Assembly (NCBI GenBank): GCA_030151925.1
Contig: JASLCY010000176.1
Location: forward strand, 1 to 6,299
DNA: 6,299 nucleotides
Source: Oligoflexus sp.
Lineage (GTDB): Bacteria; Bdellovibrionota_B; Oligoflexia; Oligoflexales; Oligoflexaceae
Direction: 5' to 3'
Both the position numbers and the translations under genes were made by a program. Under the pieces are notes generated by a model that saw nothing but the letters and a program-made list of their open reading frames with translations, had not been told where the DNA came from and made no database searches. Positions 1 to 6,173 of this stretch are shown one piece after another (within the stretch, counting starts at the first letter, position 1; each line of letters opens with the position of its first letter).

Positions 1-1
1 T

Positions 2-1402
2 AGATTCGGCATGGGTGATCTCATCAGCCGTTTCTCGAATGATATCGGCCAACTAAGAGTCTTCTTCGCCTTCGGCGTCCTGCAGATCCTCAACCTGGTC
101 TTCATCTCGGCCTTCACGCTCTTCCAGATGCTGTCGGTCCATCGATTCCTGACCTTGGCCGCGCTCCTGCCCATGGTCCTGATGCTCGTGATCACCCGCT
201 TCGTCATGCCGAAGATGCAAGGCTTCACGCGGAAGAATCAGGAAGCCGTCGGGACCTTGACGAACCGCGTGACCGAAACCTTCACCAATATCCACGTCAT
301 CCAAACCAATGCTTCGGAAACGAGCTTCCAGCGCCTGATCGAACTGGAAAACGACAAGGTCTACGACACCGATATGAAGGTGCTCCTCCTCCGGACGCTG
401 TTCATCCCGCTCATCTCGGCCATGACAGGGCTTTCGCAGCTCGTGGTGCTGTTCTACGGCGGTTATCTCGTGACTCAGAAGGTGATCACCGTCGGCGACA
501 TCCTCGCCTTCAACATCTATCTCTCGTACCTCGCCTTCCCGATGACGGCGATCGGCATCATCCTCGCGGTTTACCAAAGATCAAGGACGGCGCTGGAGCG
601 CCTCGAGCCCTTCTTCACCGAAGAACCCGAGAGCGGCCTGGTCCTGCCCATCAAAGCCGACGTTCCCCAGCTGGAGCTGCGGGATCTGGTGTTCCACTAT
701 CCGGGCGCGACCGCGGCGGTGCTCGATCACGTTCGTTTGAAAGTGAAGGCCGGAGAGATGCTCGGCGTCTGCGGAGCGGTCGGGAGCGGGAAGAGCACGC
801 TCTTCCACCTGCTCACCAGGCTCTACGATCCGCCGCACGGCTCCATCCTTCTCGAGGGGCGCGATCTGGTGGACCTGTCGCCGGAGGTCCTGCGGGAAGA
901 GGTCGCTTATGCCTTGCAGAAGGTGCACCTTTTCTCCGCCAGCATCCGCGAGAACCTCAGTTACGGCCTGAAGGAGAAGCCGAGCGACGCGCAGCTCGAA
1001 GCCGCGGCGCGCGCCGCGCAGATCCTGAAGGAGATCCAGGGTTTCCCTGAAGGTTGGAACACCGAGATCGGGGAGAAGGGACTGAGGCTCTCGGGCGGCC
1101 AGAAGCAGCGCCTGGCGATCGCGCGGCTGTTCCTCCGGAGGCCCAAGCTGCTCCTGCTCGACGACGTCCTCTCGGCGGTGGATAACATCACCGAAGCCCG
1201 GCTCATCCAAGAGTTCCGGCGTCTGCGCTGCACGATGATCATCAACTCGCACCGGGGCTCGGTGCTCGAGCTGTGCGATCGGGTGATCTATCTGAAGGAC
1301 GGCCGCATCGTCGACCAGGGGCTGTTTGCCGATCTCATTCTCCGCCATCCCGAACTCAAAGAGGAAATGCATGAGCTCGTCTCCGAAGATGCGACTGTTT
1401 AA
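2..1402 (+). CDS. ABC exporter half-transporter, degenerate-site subunit (5' partial)
   Basis: This is one half of a type IV ABC exporter: transmembrane helices fused to an ATPase, probably in the inner membrane exporting a drug, lipid or peptide. The reading frame is open to the window edge. The residues before the first ATG (R-F-G at 2-10) continue the usual exporter GDLISR motif, so the ATG at 11 is internal and roughly 100-130 N-terminal residues are missing. Counting from that Met, hydrophobic segments lie near 20-42, 47-66, 128-155 and 160-187. The ATPase domain follows from about 220: Walker A GAVGSGKST (255-263), Q-loop Gln303, intact signature LSGGQ (360-364), Walker B LLLLD (380-384), D-loop SAVD (388-391) and H-loop His414. 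The residue after Walker B is Asp385, not the catalytic Glu, as in the BmrC/YheI and TM287 type of subunit. It overlaps the next gene by 32 bases, so the two are co-translated and probably paired. Substrate unknown. Confidence 0.93.
   Translation, partial: RFGMGDLISRFSNDIGQLRVFFAFGVLQILNLVFISAFTLFQMLSVHRFLTLAALLPMVLMLVITRFVMPKMQGFTRKNQEAVGTLTNRVTETFTNIHVIQTNASETSFQRLIELENDKVYDTDMKVLLLRTLFIPLISAMTGLSQLVVLFYGGYLVTQKVITVGDILAFNIYLSYLAFPMTAIGIILAVYQRSRTALERLEPFFTEEPESGLVLPIKADVPQLELRDLVFHYPGATAAVLDHVRLKVKAGEMLGVCGAVGSGKSTLFHLLTRLYDPPHGSILLEGRDLVDLSPEVLREEVAYALQKVHLFSASIRENLSYGLKEKPSDAQLEAAARAAQILKEIQGFPEGWNTEIGEKGLRLSGGQKQRLAIARLFLRRPKLLLLDDVLSAVDNITEARLIQEFRRLRCTMIINSHRGSVLELCDRVIYLKDGRIVDQGLFADLILRHPELKEEMHELVSEDATV
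1361..1365 (+). promoter_or_regulatory. Ribosome binding site of second ABC subunit
   Basis: GAGGA lies inside the 3' end of the first transporter gene, 5 bases before the ATG at 1371. It decides that start over the ATGs at 1326 and 1389. It also makes translational coupling of the two subunits likely. Confidence 0.7.
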
Positions 1403-3125
1403 AGACCTGGCGGATCTCAGGCGCCTGTGGCCCTTCCTGAGATCGCATAAAAAAGCCCTTATATTGTCCTGTATCCTGATTCCGATCATCTCCGGCCTGC
1501 AGATGGCGATCCCCTTCATCCTGAAGAAGACGATCGATCAGGGCGTGCTCGCGGGGAACTTCCGCATCCTGAGCTACGGGGCCGTCGCGTACCTGGTGTG
1601 CGTGGTGTTCGAATATATCGTCCGCGCCGGGCAGACCGTGATGACCTCGCGGGCGGTGTTCCAGATGATCCGCGACATGCGGATGAGCCTGGTCTCGCAC
1701 ATCATGCGGCTGTCGGCGCGTTATCACGACAAGAACCTCTCCGGGGCGCTCGTGACCCGGGCGACCAGCGACTTCGATAACCTGAGCGAGAGCCTGAACC
1801 AAGGGGTCTTGAGCTCGGTCGTGGACCTCGCCGTGTTCGCGGGCGCCGTCGTCGGCTTGTTCCTGCTGGACTGGCGTCTGGCCGTGATCACGCTCTGCGT
1901 CCTGCCCGTCGTGCTCGGGATGATCTCGTTCTTCTCGAGGCAGCTCAAGCAGTCGATGATGCTCGCGCGGGTCAAGACCGCCGCGCTCAATGCCTATACG
2001 CAGGAATGCTTGTATGGGGTGAGCACGGTCAAGGTCCTGTCGGGGCAGGAGGACAGCCAGAAGAAATACGATAGGCTGACGATAGAGTTCCGCGACGCGC
2101 AGATGAAGTCGGTGGTCGCGGATGCGGTCCTGTTCTCCCTGCTGGACGGGATCTCGTCGATCACCATCGGCCTGGTGCTCTGGTTCACGGTAAGGCCTTC
2201 GCACGGCGCCTTGAGCGCGGGGATCATGATCGCTTTCGTGCAGTACGTGCAGAACCTCTTCGACCCCCTGAAGCAGCTGGCGAACAAGATCGCGATGCTC
2301 CAGGGCGCCTTCACCGCGATCGAGCGGGTGTTCTCGATCTTCGACACGCAGGAGTTCATCGGAGGCGACGAGCCGGCCGAGGTCCTCTTCGGGAAGGTCG
2401 AGTTCGTGGACGTCTCCTTCTCCTACAATCCGCCGACGCCGACGCTGGAGCACGTGAGTTTCGCCATAACCCCCGGCCATTCGCTGGCCCTGGTCGGCAC
2501 CACGGGCTCGGGCAAGTCGACTATCGTCAAGCTCTTGAGCAAGCTGTATTCGGGTTATACCGGCGACATCCGCATCGACGACCAGTCCCTGGCGCAGGTG
2601 GACGGCGTGAGCCTCAGGCGCAAGATCGCGATCGTCCCGCAGGATATCGTGATCTTCAAGGGCAGCGTGGCTTTCAACATTAGCCTGGGCGAGCCCGATA
2701 TCACCCAGGAGATGGTGCAGGCGGCCGCCCGCTACGTGGAGGCGGACAAGTTCATCCAGAAGCTCGAAGGCAAGTACGAATACCAGCTCCGCGAGGGCGG
2801 CGAGGACATCTCCGTCGGTCAGAGGCAGCTTATCGCCTTCGCCCGGGCCATAGCCCGGAATCCGAAGATCATCATCCTCGACGAGGCCACCTCCAGCGTG
2901 GACCCCGCCTCGGACGCGATCATCCAGCGGGCGATCGAGAAGCTCTTCTCGGGCCGCACGCTCATCGTCATCGCCCACCGCCTCTCGACGATCCAGCGCT
3001 GCGATTCGATCGCGGTCCTCGAGAAGGGGCATATCATAGAGATGGGAACTCATGGCGAACTTCTCGCGCTCGGCGGGAAATACCGCTCCCTGCACGAGAA
3101 GCTGCTGCTCGACGAACCGGTTTAG
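1371..3125 (+). CDS. ABC exporter half-transporter, catalytic-Glu subunit (YheH/TM288-like)
   Basis: This is the second half of the exporter, 584 residues, the normal length for a TMD-NBD half-transporter. Hydrophobic segments lie near 29-50, 66-84, 148-167, 170-188, 253-273 and 280-296, giving the expected six helices. The ATPase domain starts near 342: Walker A GTTGSGKST (376-384), Q-loop Gln424 in VPQ, signature ISVGQ (480-484) instead of LSGGQ, Walker B IIILD with catalytic Glu505, D-loop SSVD (508-511) and H-loop His536. An altered signature with an intact Glu complements the first subunit, so the pair should form one consensus and one degenerate ATP site, as in BmrCD or TM287/288. The start at 1371 is chosen because GAGGA sits 5 bases upstream. 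An ATG at 1326 lies deeper in the preceding gene without a good ribosome site, and an ATG at 1389 is also weaker. The substrate cannot be read from sequence. Confidence 0.94.
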   Translation: MSSSPKMRLFKDLADLRRLWPFLRSHKKALILSCILIPIISGLQMAIPFILKKTIDQGVLAGNFRILSYGAVAYLVCVVFEYIVRAGQTVMTSRAVFQMIRDMRMSLVSHIMRLSARYHDKNLSGALVTRATSDFDNLSESLNQGVLSSVVDLAVFAGAVVGLFLLDWRLAVITLCVLPVVLGMISFFSRQLKQSMMLARVKTAALNAYTQECLYGVSTVKVLSGQEDSQKKYDRLTIEFRDAQMKSVVADAVLFSLLDGISSITIGLVLWFTVRPSHGALSAGIMIAFVQYVQNLFDPLKQLANKIAMLQGAFTAIERVFSIFDTQEFIGGDEPAEVLFGKVEFVDVSFSYNPPTPTLEHVSFAITPGHSLALVGTTGSGKSTIVKLLSKLYSGYTGDIRIDDQSLAQVDGVSLRRKIAIVPQDIVIFKGSVAFNISLGEPDITQEMVQAAARYVEADKFIQKLEGKYEYQLREGGEDISVGQRQLIAFARAIARNPKIIILDEATSSVDPASDAIIQRAIEKLFSGRTLIVIAHRLSTIQRCDSIAVLEKGHIIEMGTHGELLALGGKYRSLHEKLLLDEPV

Positions 3126-3146
3126 GGCTGGTCACGAAGCCTTTTT
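3124..3146 (+). terminator. Candidate intrinsic terminator of ABC exporter operon
   Basis: GGCT (3126-3129) can pair with AGCC (3138-3141) around an 8-base loop, extendable by a G-T and an A-T pair at the base. Five T residues follow at 3142-3146. The stem is short, so this is a weak candidate. It overlaps the last codons of the convergent histone-like gene, because only 6 bases separate the two stops. Confidence 0.35.
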
Positions 3147-3620
3147 CTTGCGGCCGCGGGTGCTTTTCCGAGCGACCTTGGCCCTTTTCTTGGTGGCTTT
3201 GCCCTTGGCCCGCTTGGTGCCGACTTTCCGCTTCGCGGTTTTCTTCTTGGCGGCACCGGTCGAAGCTTTTTTCCGTCCGACCTTCCGTTTCGCGGTGGTT
3301 TTTTTCTTGGCGGCAGCTTTTTTAGCGGTTTTCTTCTTGGCCGTTTTTTTCTTGCCGCCCTGCGAGGCGCGGCCTATGCCCTTCCTTGAAGCGGCCGCGC
3401 TGCGGCCGACGGCTTTTCTTCTGCTCTTGCGGCGGGCCTTCGCCTTTTTGGTGGTGCCGGAGCCGGACTTGCGTCCGCCGCCGTCTTCCTTGTTCACGGT
3501 CGCCCAGGCTTTGCGCTCGGCTTCGCCTTTCGACTGGCCTTTGTTCTCATAGCCCTCTTCGATGTGCTCGGCCATGCGTTTCTGTTTATCCGTATATTTG
3601 CTCTTACTTCCTCTGGCCAT
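3132..3620 (-). CDS. Small basic protein with histone H1-like Lys/Ala tail
   Basis: The protein has 162 residues in two parts. Residues 1-55 form a compact, charged N-terminal module (begins MARGSKSKYTDKQKR, includes AEHIEEGY, AWATVNKEDGGG and KSGSG). I recognise this from short bacterial proteins, often loosely annotated as plasmid stabilization proteins, whose function is not established. Residues 56-162 are low-complexity Lys/Ala/Arg/Thr with KKKTAK-type repeats, resembling eukaryotic histone H1 tails and bacterial H1-like DNA-binding proteins. No signal peptide or membrane segment is visible. By inference it binds DNA or RNA in the cytoplasm through charge. The start at 3620 is preferred because GAGGAG lies 7 bases upstream; an in-frame ATG at 3635 overlaps that ribosome site and would add five residues. 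The gene converges on the ABC operon and diverges from the TetR gene, sharing its control region. The reading frame is firm; the function is not. Confidence 0.85.
   Translation of the reverse strand: MARGSKSKYTDKQKRMAEHIEEGYENKGQSKGEAERKAWATVNKEDGGGRKSGSGTTKKAKARRKSRRKAVGRSAAASRKGIGRASQGGKKKTAKKKTAKKAAAKKKTTAKRKVGRKKASTGAAKKKTAKRKVGTKRAKGKATKKRAKVARKSTRGRKKKAS
3220..3315 (-). repeat. Imperfect direct repeat within histone-like tail
   Basis: Two copies of a 36- to 39-base unit (3220-3255 and 3277-3315) encode AAKKKTAKRKVG and AAKKKTTAKRKVG, residues 123-134 and 103-115. They differ at several silent positions and by one codon. This suggests the tail grew by internal duplication followed by drift. 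Shorter related KKKTAK units lie further toward the N-terminus, near residues 90-100. Confidence 0.6.
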
Positions 3621-3627
3621 ATTGAGT

Positions 3628-3633
3628 CTCCTC
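3628..3633 (-). promoter_or_regulatory. Ribosome binding site of histone-like gene
   Basis: On the - strand GAGGAG lies 7 bases before the ATG at 3620. It overlaps the alternative upstream ATG at 3635-3633, which makes that upstream start unlikely. Confidence 0.7.
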
Positions 3634-3649
3634 ATGAACTGAAGAAAAA

Positions 3650-3703
3650 ATTGTCATTTTTCTGTTTGCAAAAAATATTCCTAACTGTCACGACAATGAC
3701 AAT
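3650..3703. repeat. 9-base inverted repeat flanking divergent control region
   Basis: ATTGTCATT (3650-3658) and AATGACAAT (3695-3703) are perfect reverse complements, separated by 36 bases. The right arm touches the TATAAT of the TetR promoter, and the left arm lies about 30 bases upstream of the histone-like gene's start. Paired half-sites at this spacing could bind a regulator on both sides of the divergent promoters. This is seen directly; the function is inferred. Confidence 0.55.
3686..3701. promoter_or_regulatory. Candidate TetR-type operator TGTCA-N6-TGACA
   Basis: This is a 16-base palindrome with perfect 5-base arms, TGTCA (3686-3690) and TGACA (3697-3701), around CGACAA. It lies immediately upstream of the TATAAT at 3703, between the -35 and -10 positions. 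A bound repressor there would block transcription of the downstream TetR-family gene, which is the usual autoregulatory arrangement in this family. It could also influence the divergent histone-like gene. Confidence 0.5.
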
Positions 3704-3708
3704 ATAAT
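3703..3708 (+). promoter_or_regulatory. -10 element of TetR-family gene promoter
   Basis: A perfect TATAAT sits in an AT-rich stretch 38 bases before the TTG start, predicting transcription from about 3715 and a leader of roughly 32 bases. No good -35 hexamer is present at 16-19 base spacing; the best is TTCCTA at 3678-3683 with a 19-base spacer. The promoter may therefore be weak or assisted. Confidence 0.55.
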
Positions 3709-3734
3709 GTAGCCTTCAGCGGAAAAAGACGTCC

Positions 3735-3739
3735 GGAGA
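3735..3739 (+). promoter_or_regulatory. Ribosome binding site deciding the TTG start
   Basis: GGAGA lies 7 bases before the TTG at 3747, an ideal spacing. It supports initiation at this rare start codon, since no ATG or GTG close upstream fits the frame as well. Confidence 0.65.
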
Positions 3740-3746
3740 CCAGAAC

Positions 3747-4352
3747 TTGCCCGACACCAAAAACTATCACCATGGCGACTTGCGAGCGGCGCTGATCGCC
3801 GAGACCCTGCTCATGATCAAACAGGACGAGGCCCACCTGATCGGCTTCCGCGAGCTGGCTCGTCGATTGGATGTTTCCCGGACCGCCCCTTATCGCCACT
3901 TCAAGAGCGTCGAGGACCTGCTCGCGACCGTCACCGAGGAGGGTTACCTCAAATTCGTGTCCGTCCTCGAGCAGGTCACTGCCAAGAAGAATCTGGAGAA
4001 CGGGGAGCGTTTCGTCGAGCTCGGCATCGCCTACGTGAACTTCGCGATCGATAACCCCGCGCATTACCGCCTGCTTTTCGATCAGAGATTCTTTCTCTCA
4101 AACGCCTACAAGACGATCCAGCAGCTCGCCTCGCGCGCTTATCTGCTCCTCAAGGAGACCTCCTCACGCTGCCTCGAGGGCGATGCGACCGCCGCCGAGA
4201 AATTTCTCCTTGCCGACCTGGCATGGGCTTGCGTGCACGGACTCTCCAGCCTGCTCATGAACGGCCAACTGCGGCATGTGAAGAACAAGAGGAAATTCAT
4301 CCGCGCTTCCTGCGAGCGCCTCTTGGCCATCGCTGCCGATCCCGAGCGTTAA
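3747..4352 (+). CDS. TetR/AcrR-family repressor with WHG C-terminal domain
   Basis: This is a one-component transcriptional regulator of 201 residues, normal for the family: a DNA-binding N-terminus and a ligand-binding, dimerising C-terminus. The N-terminus opens with NYHHGDLR (6-13), typical of the WHG subgroup. The helix-turn-helix follows at about 34-55 (FRELARRLDVSRTAPYRHF), with recognition helix near 44-51. The C-terminal half carries ELGIAYVNFAIDNPAHYRLLF (91-111) and the family's W-x-x-x-H-G signature, Trp160 to His164-Gly165. The ligand is unknown. Translation starts at TTG, which fits low expression of a repressor. A palindrome overlaps its own promoter, suggesting autorepression. 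The flavoprotein gene 123 bases downstream, with its own palindrome, is the most likely target; the divergent histone-like gene is another candidate. Confidence 0.93.
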   Translation: MPDTKNYHHGDLRAALIAETLLMIKQDEAHLIGFRELARRLDVSRTAPYRHFKSVEDLLATVTEEGYLKFVSVLEQVTAKKNLENGERFVELGIAYVNFAIDNPAHYRLLFDQRFFLSNAYKTIQQLASRAYLLLKETSSRCLEGDATAAEKFLLADLAWACVHGLSSLLMNGQLRHVKNKRKFIRASCERLLAIAADPER

Positions 4353-4401
4353 TCGCCTAAGATCACATCAGATTTTCTCAACCTCCCCACGTCGGGCACT
4401 C

Positions 4402-4424
4402 GAATGTTGACACCGACAACATTC
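4402..4424. promoter_or_regulatory. Perfect 8-7-8 palindrome, candidate operator of flavoprotein gene
   Basis: GAATGTTG (4402-4409) and CAACATTC (4417-4424) are exact reverse complements around the 7 bases ACACCGA. The size and symmetry fit a dimeric repressor site. It overlaps the TTGACA element at 4407-4412, so binding would compete with RNA polymerase. The centre reads TGACACCGACAA, close to TGTCACGACAA in the TetR promoter. No T-run follows on either strand, so it is not an intrinsic terminator. Confidence 0.6.
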
Positions 4425-4435
4425 CGCGATATCCC
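4407..4435 (+). promoter_or_regulatory. Candidate promoter of flavoprotein gene
   Basis: A consensus -35 TTGACA (4407-4412) is followed after 17 bases by TATCCC (4430-4435), a poor -10 with three of six consensus positions. Transcription would start near 4441 and give a leader of about 35 bases to the ATG at 4476. The exact -35 and its overlap with a perfect palindrome make the site credible despite the weak -10. Confidence 0.4.
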
Positions 4436-4462
4436 TGACGAAGATGAACGCCCTCCCCTCCA

Positions 4463-4468
4463 AAGGAA
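4463..4468 (+). promoter_or_regulatory. Ribosome binding site of flavoprotein gene
   Basis: AAGGAA with core AGGA (4464-4467) lies 8 bases before the ATG at 4476. It supports that start over the in-frame ATG at 4404, which has no good ribosome site and falls inside the palindrome. Confidence 0.65.
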
Positions 4469-4475
4469 CGAAGCC

Positions 4476-6092
4476 ATGGTCATCGGAATCCAATTGCATA
4501 AAGCCCAGTTCGAAAAAAATTACGATGCGATCATCATCGGCTCCGGCATGAGCGGGCTCGCGACCGCCGTGTGCCTCGCCAAATCAGGGCAGAAAGTGAT
4601 CGTCCTCGAACGCCATTATACGGCCGGTGGCTTTACCCATACCTATCAGCGCAAAGGCTTCGAATGGGACGTCGGCCTGCATTATGTCGGCGAAGTGCAT
4701 CGCCCTTGGTCGAGCATGCGACGCATGTTTGATTTTGTGAGCGGTGGCAAACTCCAATGGCAGGAGATGGATGCAGCTTACGATAAAATATACCTCGGTT
4801 CGGAATGTTATCATTATCTTAAAGGCGAGATCCCCTTCCGCGAGAACCTCATCCGGCATTTTCCCGAAGAGCGCGCGGCGATCACGGCCTACATCAAACT
4901 CATCAAGAGCGTGCACCGGCTCGCCACGCCCTTCTTCGCCGAACGCGCCCTCCCTCTCTGGCTCGCGAACCTGCTGCATCGCCGTTTGCGGGCGCCCTTC
5001 CTCAAATACGCGAGGCAGACGACCGCTGAAGTCCTGAGCGCTCTCACCCGCAACGAACAGCTCATCGCCGTGCTCACCGGACAATGGGGCGACTACGGGC
5101 TGCCGCCCTCGCACTCGAGTTTCGCCGTGCATGCCCTCGTCGCGAAGCATTATCTCGACGGCGCGAACTATCCGGTCGGCGGCTCCGCTTCGATCGCCCG
5201 CACGGCCTACGACAACCTCAAATCCCTCGGCGGCGAAGTCGTCATCAACGCCGAGGTCAAGAGCCTCGTCCTCGATAAAGGCGCCGCCGCGGGCGTCGTG
5301 CTCGCCGATGGCCGTGTTCTCAAAGCCCGCCGCATCATCAGTTCGATCGGCGTGGAAAATACGGTGCGACGCCTCCTTCCTGAAGGCCATCCCACCAAGC
5401 TCCGCTACCAAGAGCTCCTTAAGACCGTCTCGCCTTCGTTCGCTCACTTCGGCCTCTATATCGGCCTCAAAGGTTCGCAGGCCGACCTCGGGATCGATAC
5501 GGGCAACCTCTGGCTCTATCCGGACGCGCAGCACGATCGCAACGTCGATCGTTATCTGGGCACGGCCGCGGCCGACTTCGACTTCCCCGTCGTCTACGTC
5601 TCCTTCCCCTCCGGCAAGGACCCGGCGTGGAACGATCATTTCCCCGGGAAAAGTACGGTGGAAGTCGTGGTTCCGGCGCCCTATGCCTGGTTCGAGAATT
5701 GGGTGAAGACCCGTTGGCGCAAACGCGGCGAGGATTATGAGGCCTTGAAGCGCGAGATCACGGCCCGCCTGCTCGATATCCTCGAGGAACGCGTCCCCGG
5801 CATCAAAGGCAAGATCGTCTACACCGAGCTCTCGACGCCGCTGTCGACCGTGCACTTCAGCAACTATCCCCAAGGCGAGATCTACGGCCTCAACCATACG
5901 CCGAAGCGTTTTGAACAGCGCTGGCTCAGAACCGATATGCCCATCAAGAATCTCTTCCTCACCGGTCAAGACATCGTGACCTGCGGAGTCGGCGGCGCCC
6001 TTGCGGCCGGATTTCTGACGGCGATACGTATTCTCGGTCCCCTCAAATCGCTGAAGATCGCGGCCCTTATGCAACCGCTCAAACGGGCCTGA
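4476..6092 (+). CDS. RetSat/CrtI-like FAD-dependent oxidoreductase
   Basis: This is a flavoprotein of 538 residues in the family of phytoene desaturases, carotenoid isomerases and all-trans-retinol 13,14-reductase (RetSat). These act on polyene or isoprenoid lipids by saturation, desaturation or isomerisation of double bonds. The N-terminal Rossmann dinucleotide fold is clear: YDAIIIGSGMSGLATA with Gly22, Gly24 and Gly27, and the ribose-binding acid Glu45 in VIVLERH. The segment TAGGFTHTYQRKGFEWDVGLHYVG (49-72) is typical of the RetSat/CrtISO branch. The C-terminal FAD motif NLFLTGQDIVTCGVGGALAAG lies at 492-512. No signal peptide is visible. The start at 4476 is preferred on ribosome-site and operator grounds; an in-frame ATG at 4404 would add 24 residues with weaker third-position GC. 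No other carotenoid or retinoid gene is in view, so the substrate is open. It is probably controlled by the adjacent TetR protein. Confidence 0.88.
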   Translation: MVIGIQLHKAQFEKNYDAIIIGSGMSGLATAVCLAKSGQKVIVLERHYTAGGFTHTYQRKGFEWDVGLHYVGEVHRPWSSMRRMFDFVSGGKLQWQEMDAAYDKIYLGSECYHYLKGEIPFRENLIRHFPEERAAITAYIKLIKSVHRLATPFFAERALPLWLANLLHRRLRAPFLKYARQTTAEVLSALTRNEQLIAVLTGQWGDYGLPPSHSSFAVHALVAKHYLDGANYPVGGSASIARTAYDNLKSLGGEVVINAEVKSLVLDKGAAAGVVLADGRVLKARRIISSIGVENTVRRLLPEGHPTKLRYQELLKTVSPSFAHFGLYIGLKGSQADLGIDTGNLWLYPDAQHDRNVDRYLGTAAADFDFPVVYVSFPSGKDPAWNDHFPGKSTVEVVVPAPYAWFENWVKTRWRKRGEDYEALKREITARLLDILEERVPGIKGKIVYTELSTPLSTVHFSNYPQGEIYGLNHTPKRFEQRWLRTDMPIKNLFLTGQDIVTCGVGGALAAGFLTAIRILGPLKSLKIAALMQPLKRA

Positions 6093-6161
6093 GTTAAGCC
6101 CTTTCTCTCGCGCCTGTCCTCGGTGTATTCGTTCAGGAGACGCGTTGGCAGGCAGCGCGGG

Positions 6162-6167
6162 AAAGGA
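6162..6167 (+). promoter_or_regulatory. Ribosome binding site of DNA glycosylase gene
   Basis: AAAGGA lies 6 bases before the ATG at 6174 and supports that start. Confidence 0.55.
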
Positions 6168-6173
6168 CGTGGC

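Noticed and set aside
581..1519. Open frame antisense to the first ABC gene
   Set aside because: It spans the junction of two well-supported sense genes and has no ribosome site or domain; it is a codon-bias shadow.
1356..3095. Long open frame antisense to the second ABC gene
   Set aside because: Its product is an Asp/Arg/His/Glu-rich sequence without domains, the usual mirror of a GC-rich gene, and the sense strand has full ABC motifs.
3390..3412. GC-rich palindromic stretch with GCGGCCGC
   Set aside because: It lies within Ala/Arg codons of the histone-like gene and is explained by coding composition.
3052..3552. Phe/Leu/Ala-rich open frame on the + strand opposite the histone-like gene
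   Set aside because: It looks like a hydrophobic membrane protein, but this is the complement of Lys/Ala codons. The - strand frame has a good ribosome site and a recognisable N-terminal module.
4353..4401. Terminator after the TetR gene
   Set aside because: No stem with a following T-run is visible; the only hairpin nearby is the palindrome, which lacks a T-run.
4404..4475. Upstream in-frame ATG extending the flavoprotein by 24 residues
   Set aside because: It has no good ribosome site, lies inside a perfect palindrome and -35 element, and has weaker coding bias than the rest of the gene.
5131..5706. Ser/Arg/Pro-rich open frame overlapping the flavoprotein in another frame
   Set aside because: Low-complexity frame shadow without a start signal or domain.
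4584..6074. Long open frame antisense to the flavoprotein gene
   Set aside because: Biased composition with no recognisable motif; the sense frame carries FAD-binding motifs at both ends.
6085..6108. Possible terminator after the flavoprotein gene (GGGC, 9-base loop, GCCC, then TTTCTCTC)
   Set aside because: The stem is only four pairs and the T-tract is broken by C residues, so it is too weak to call.
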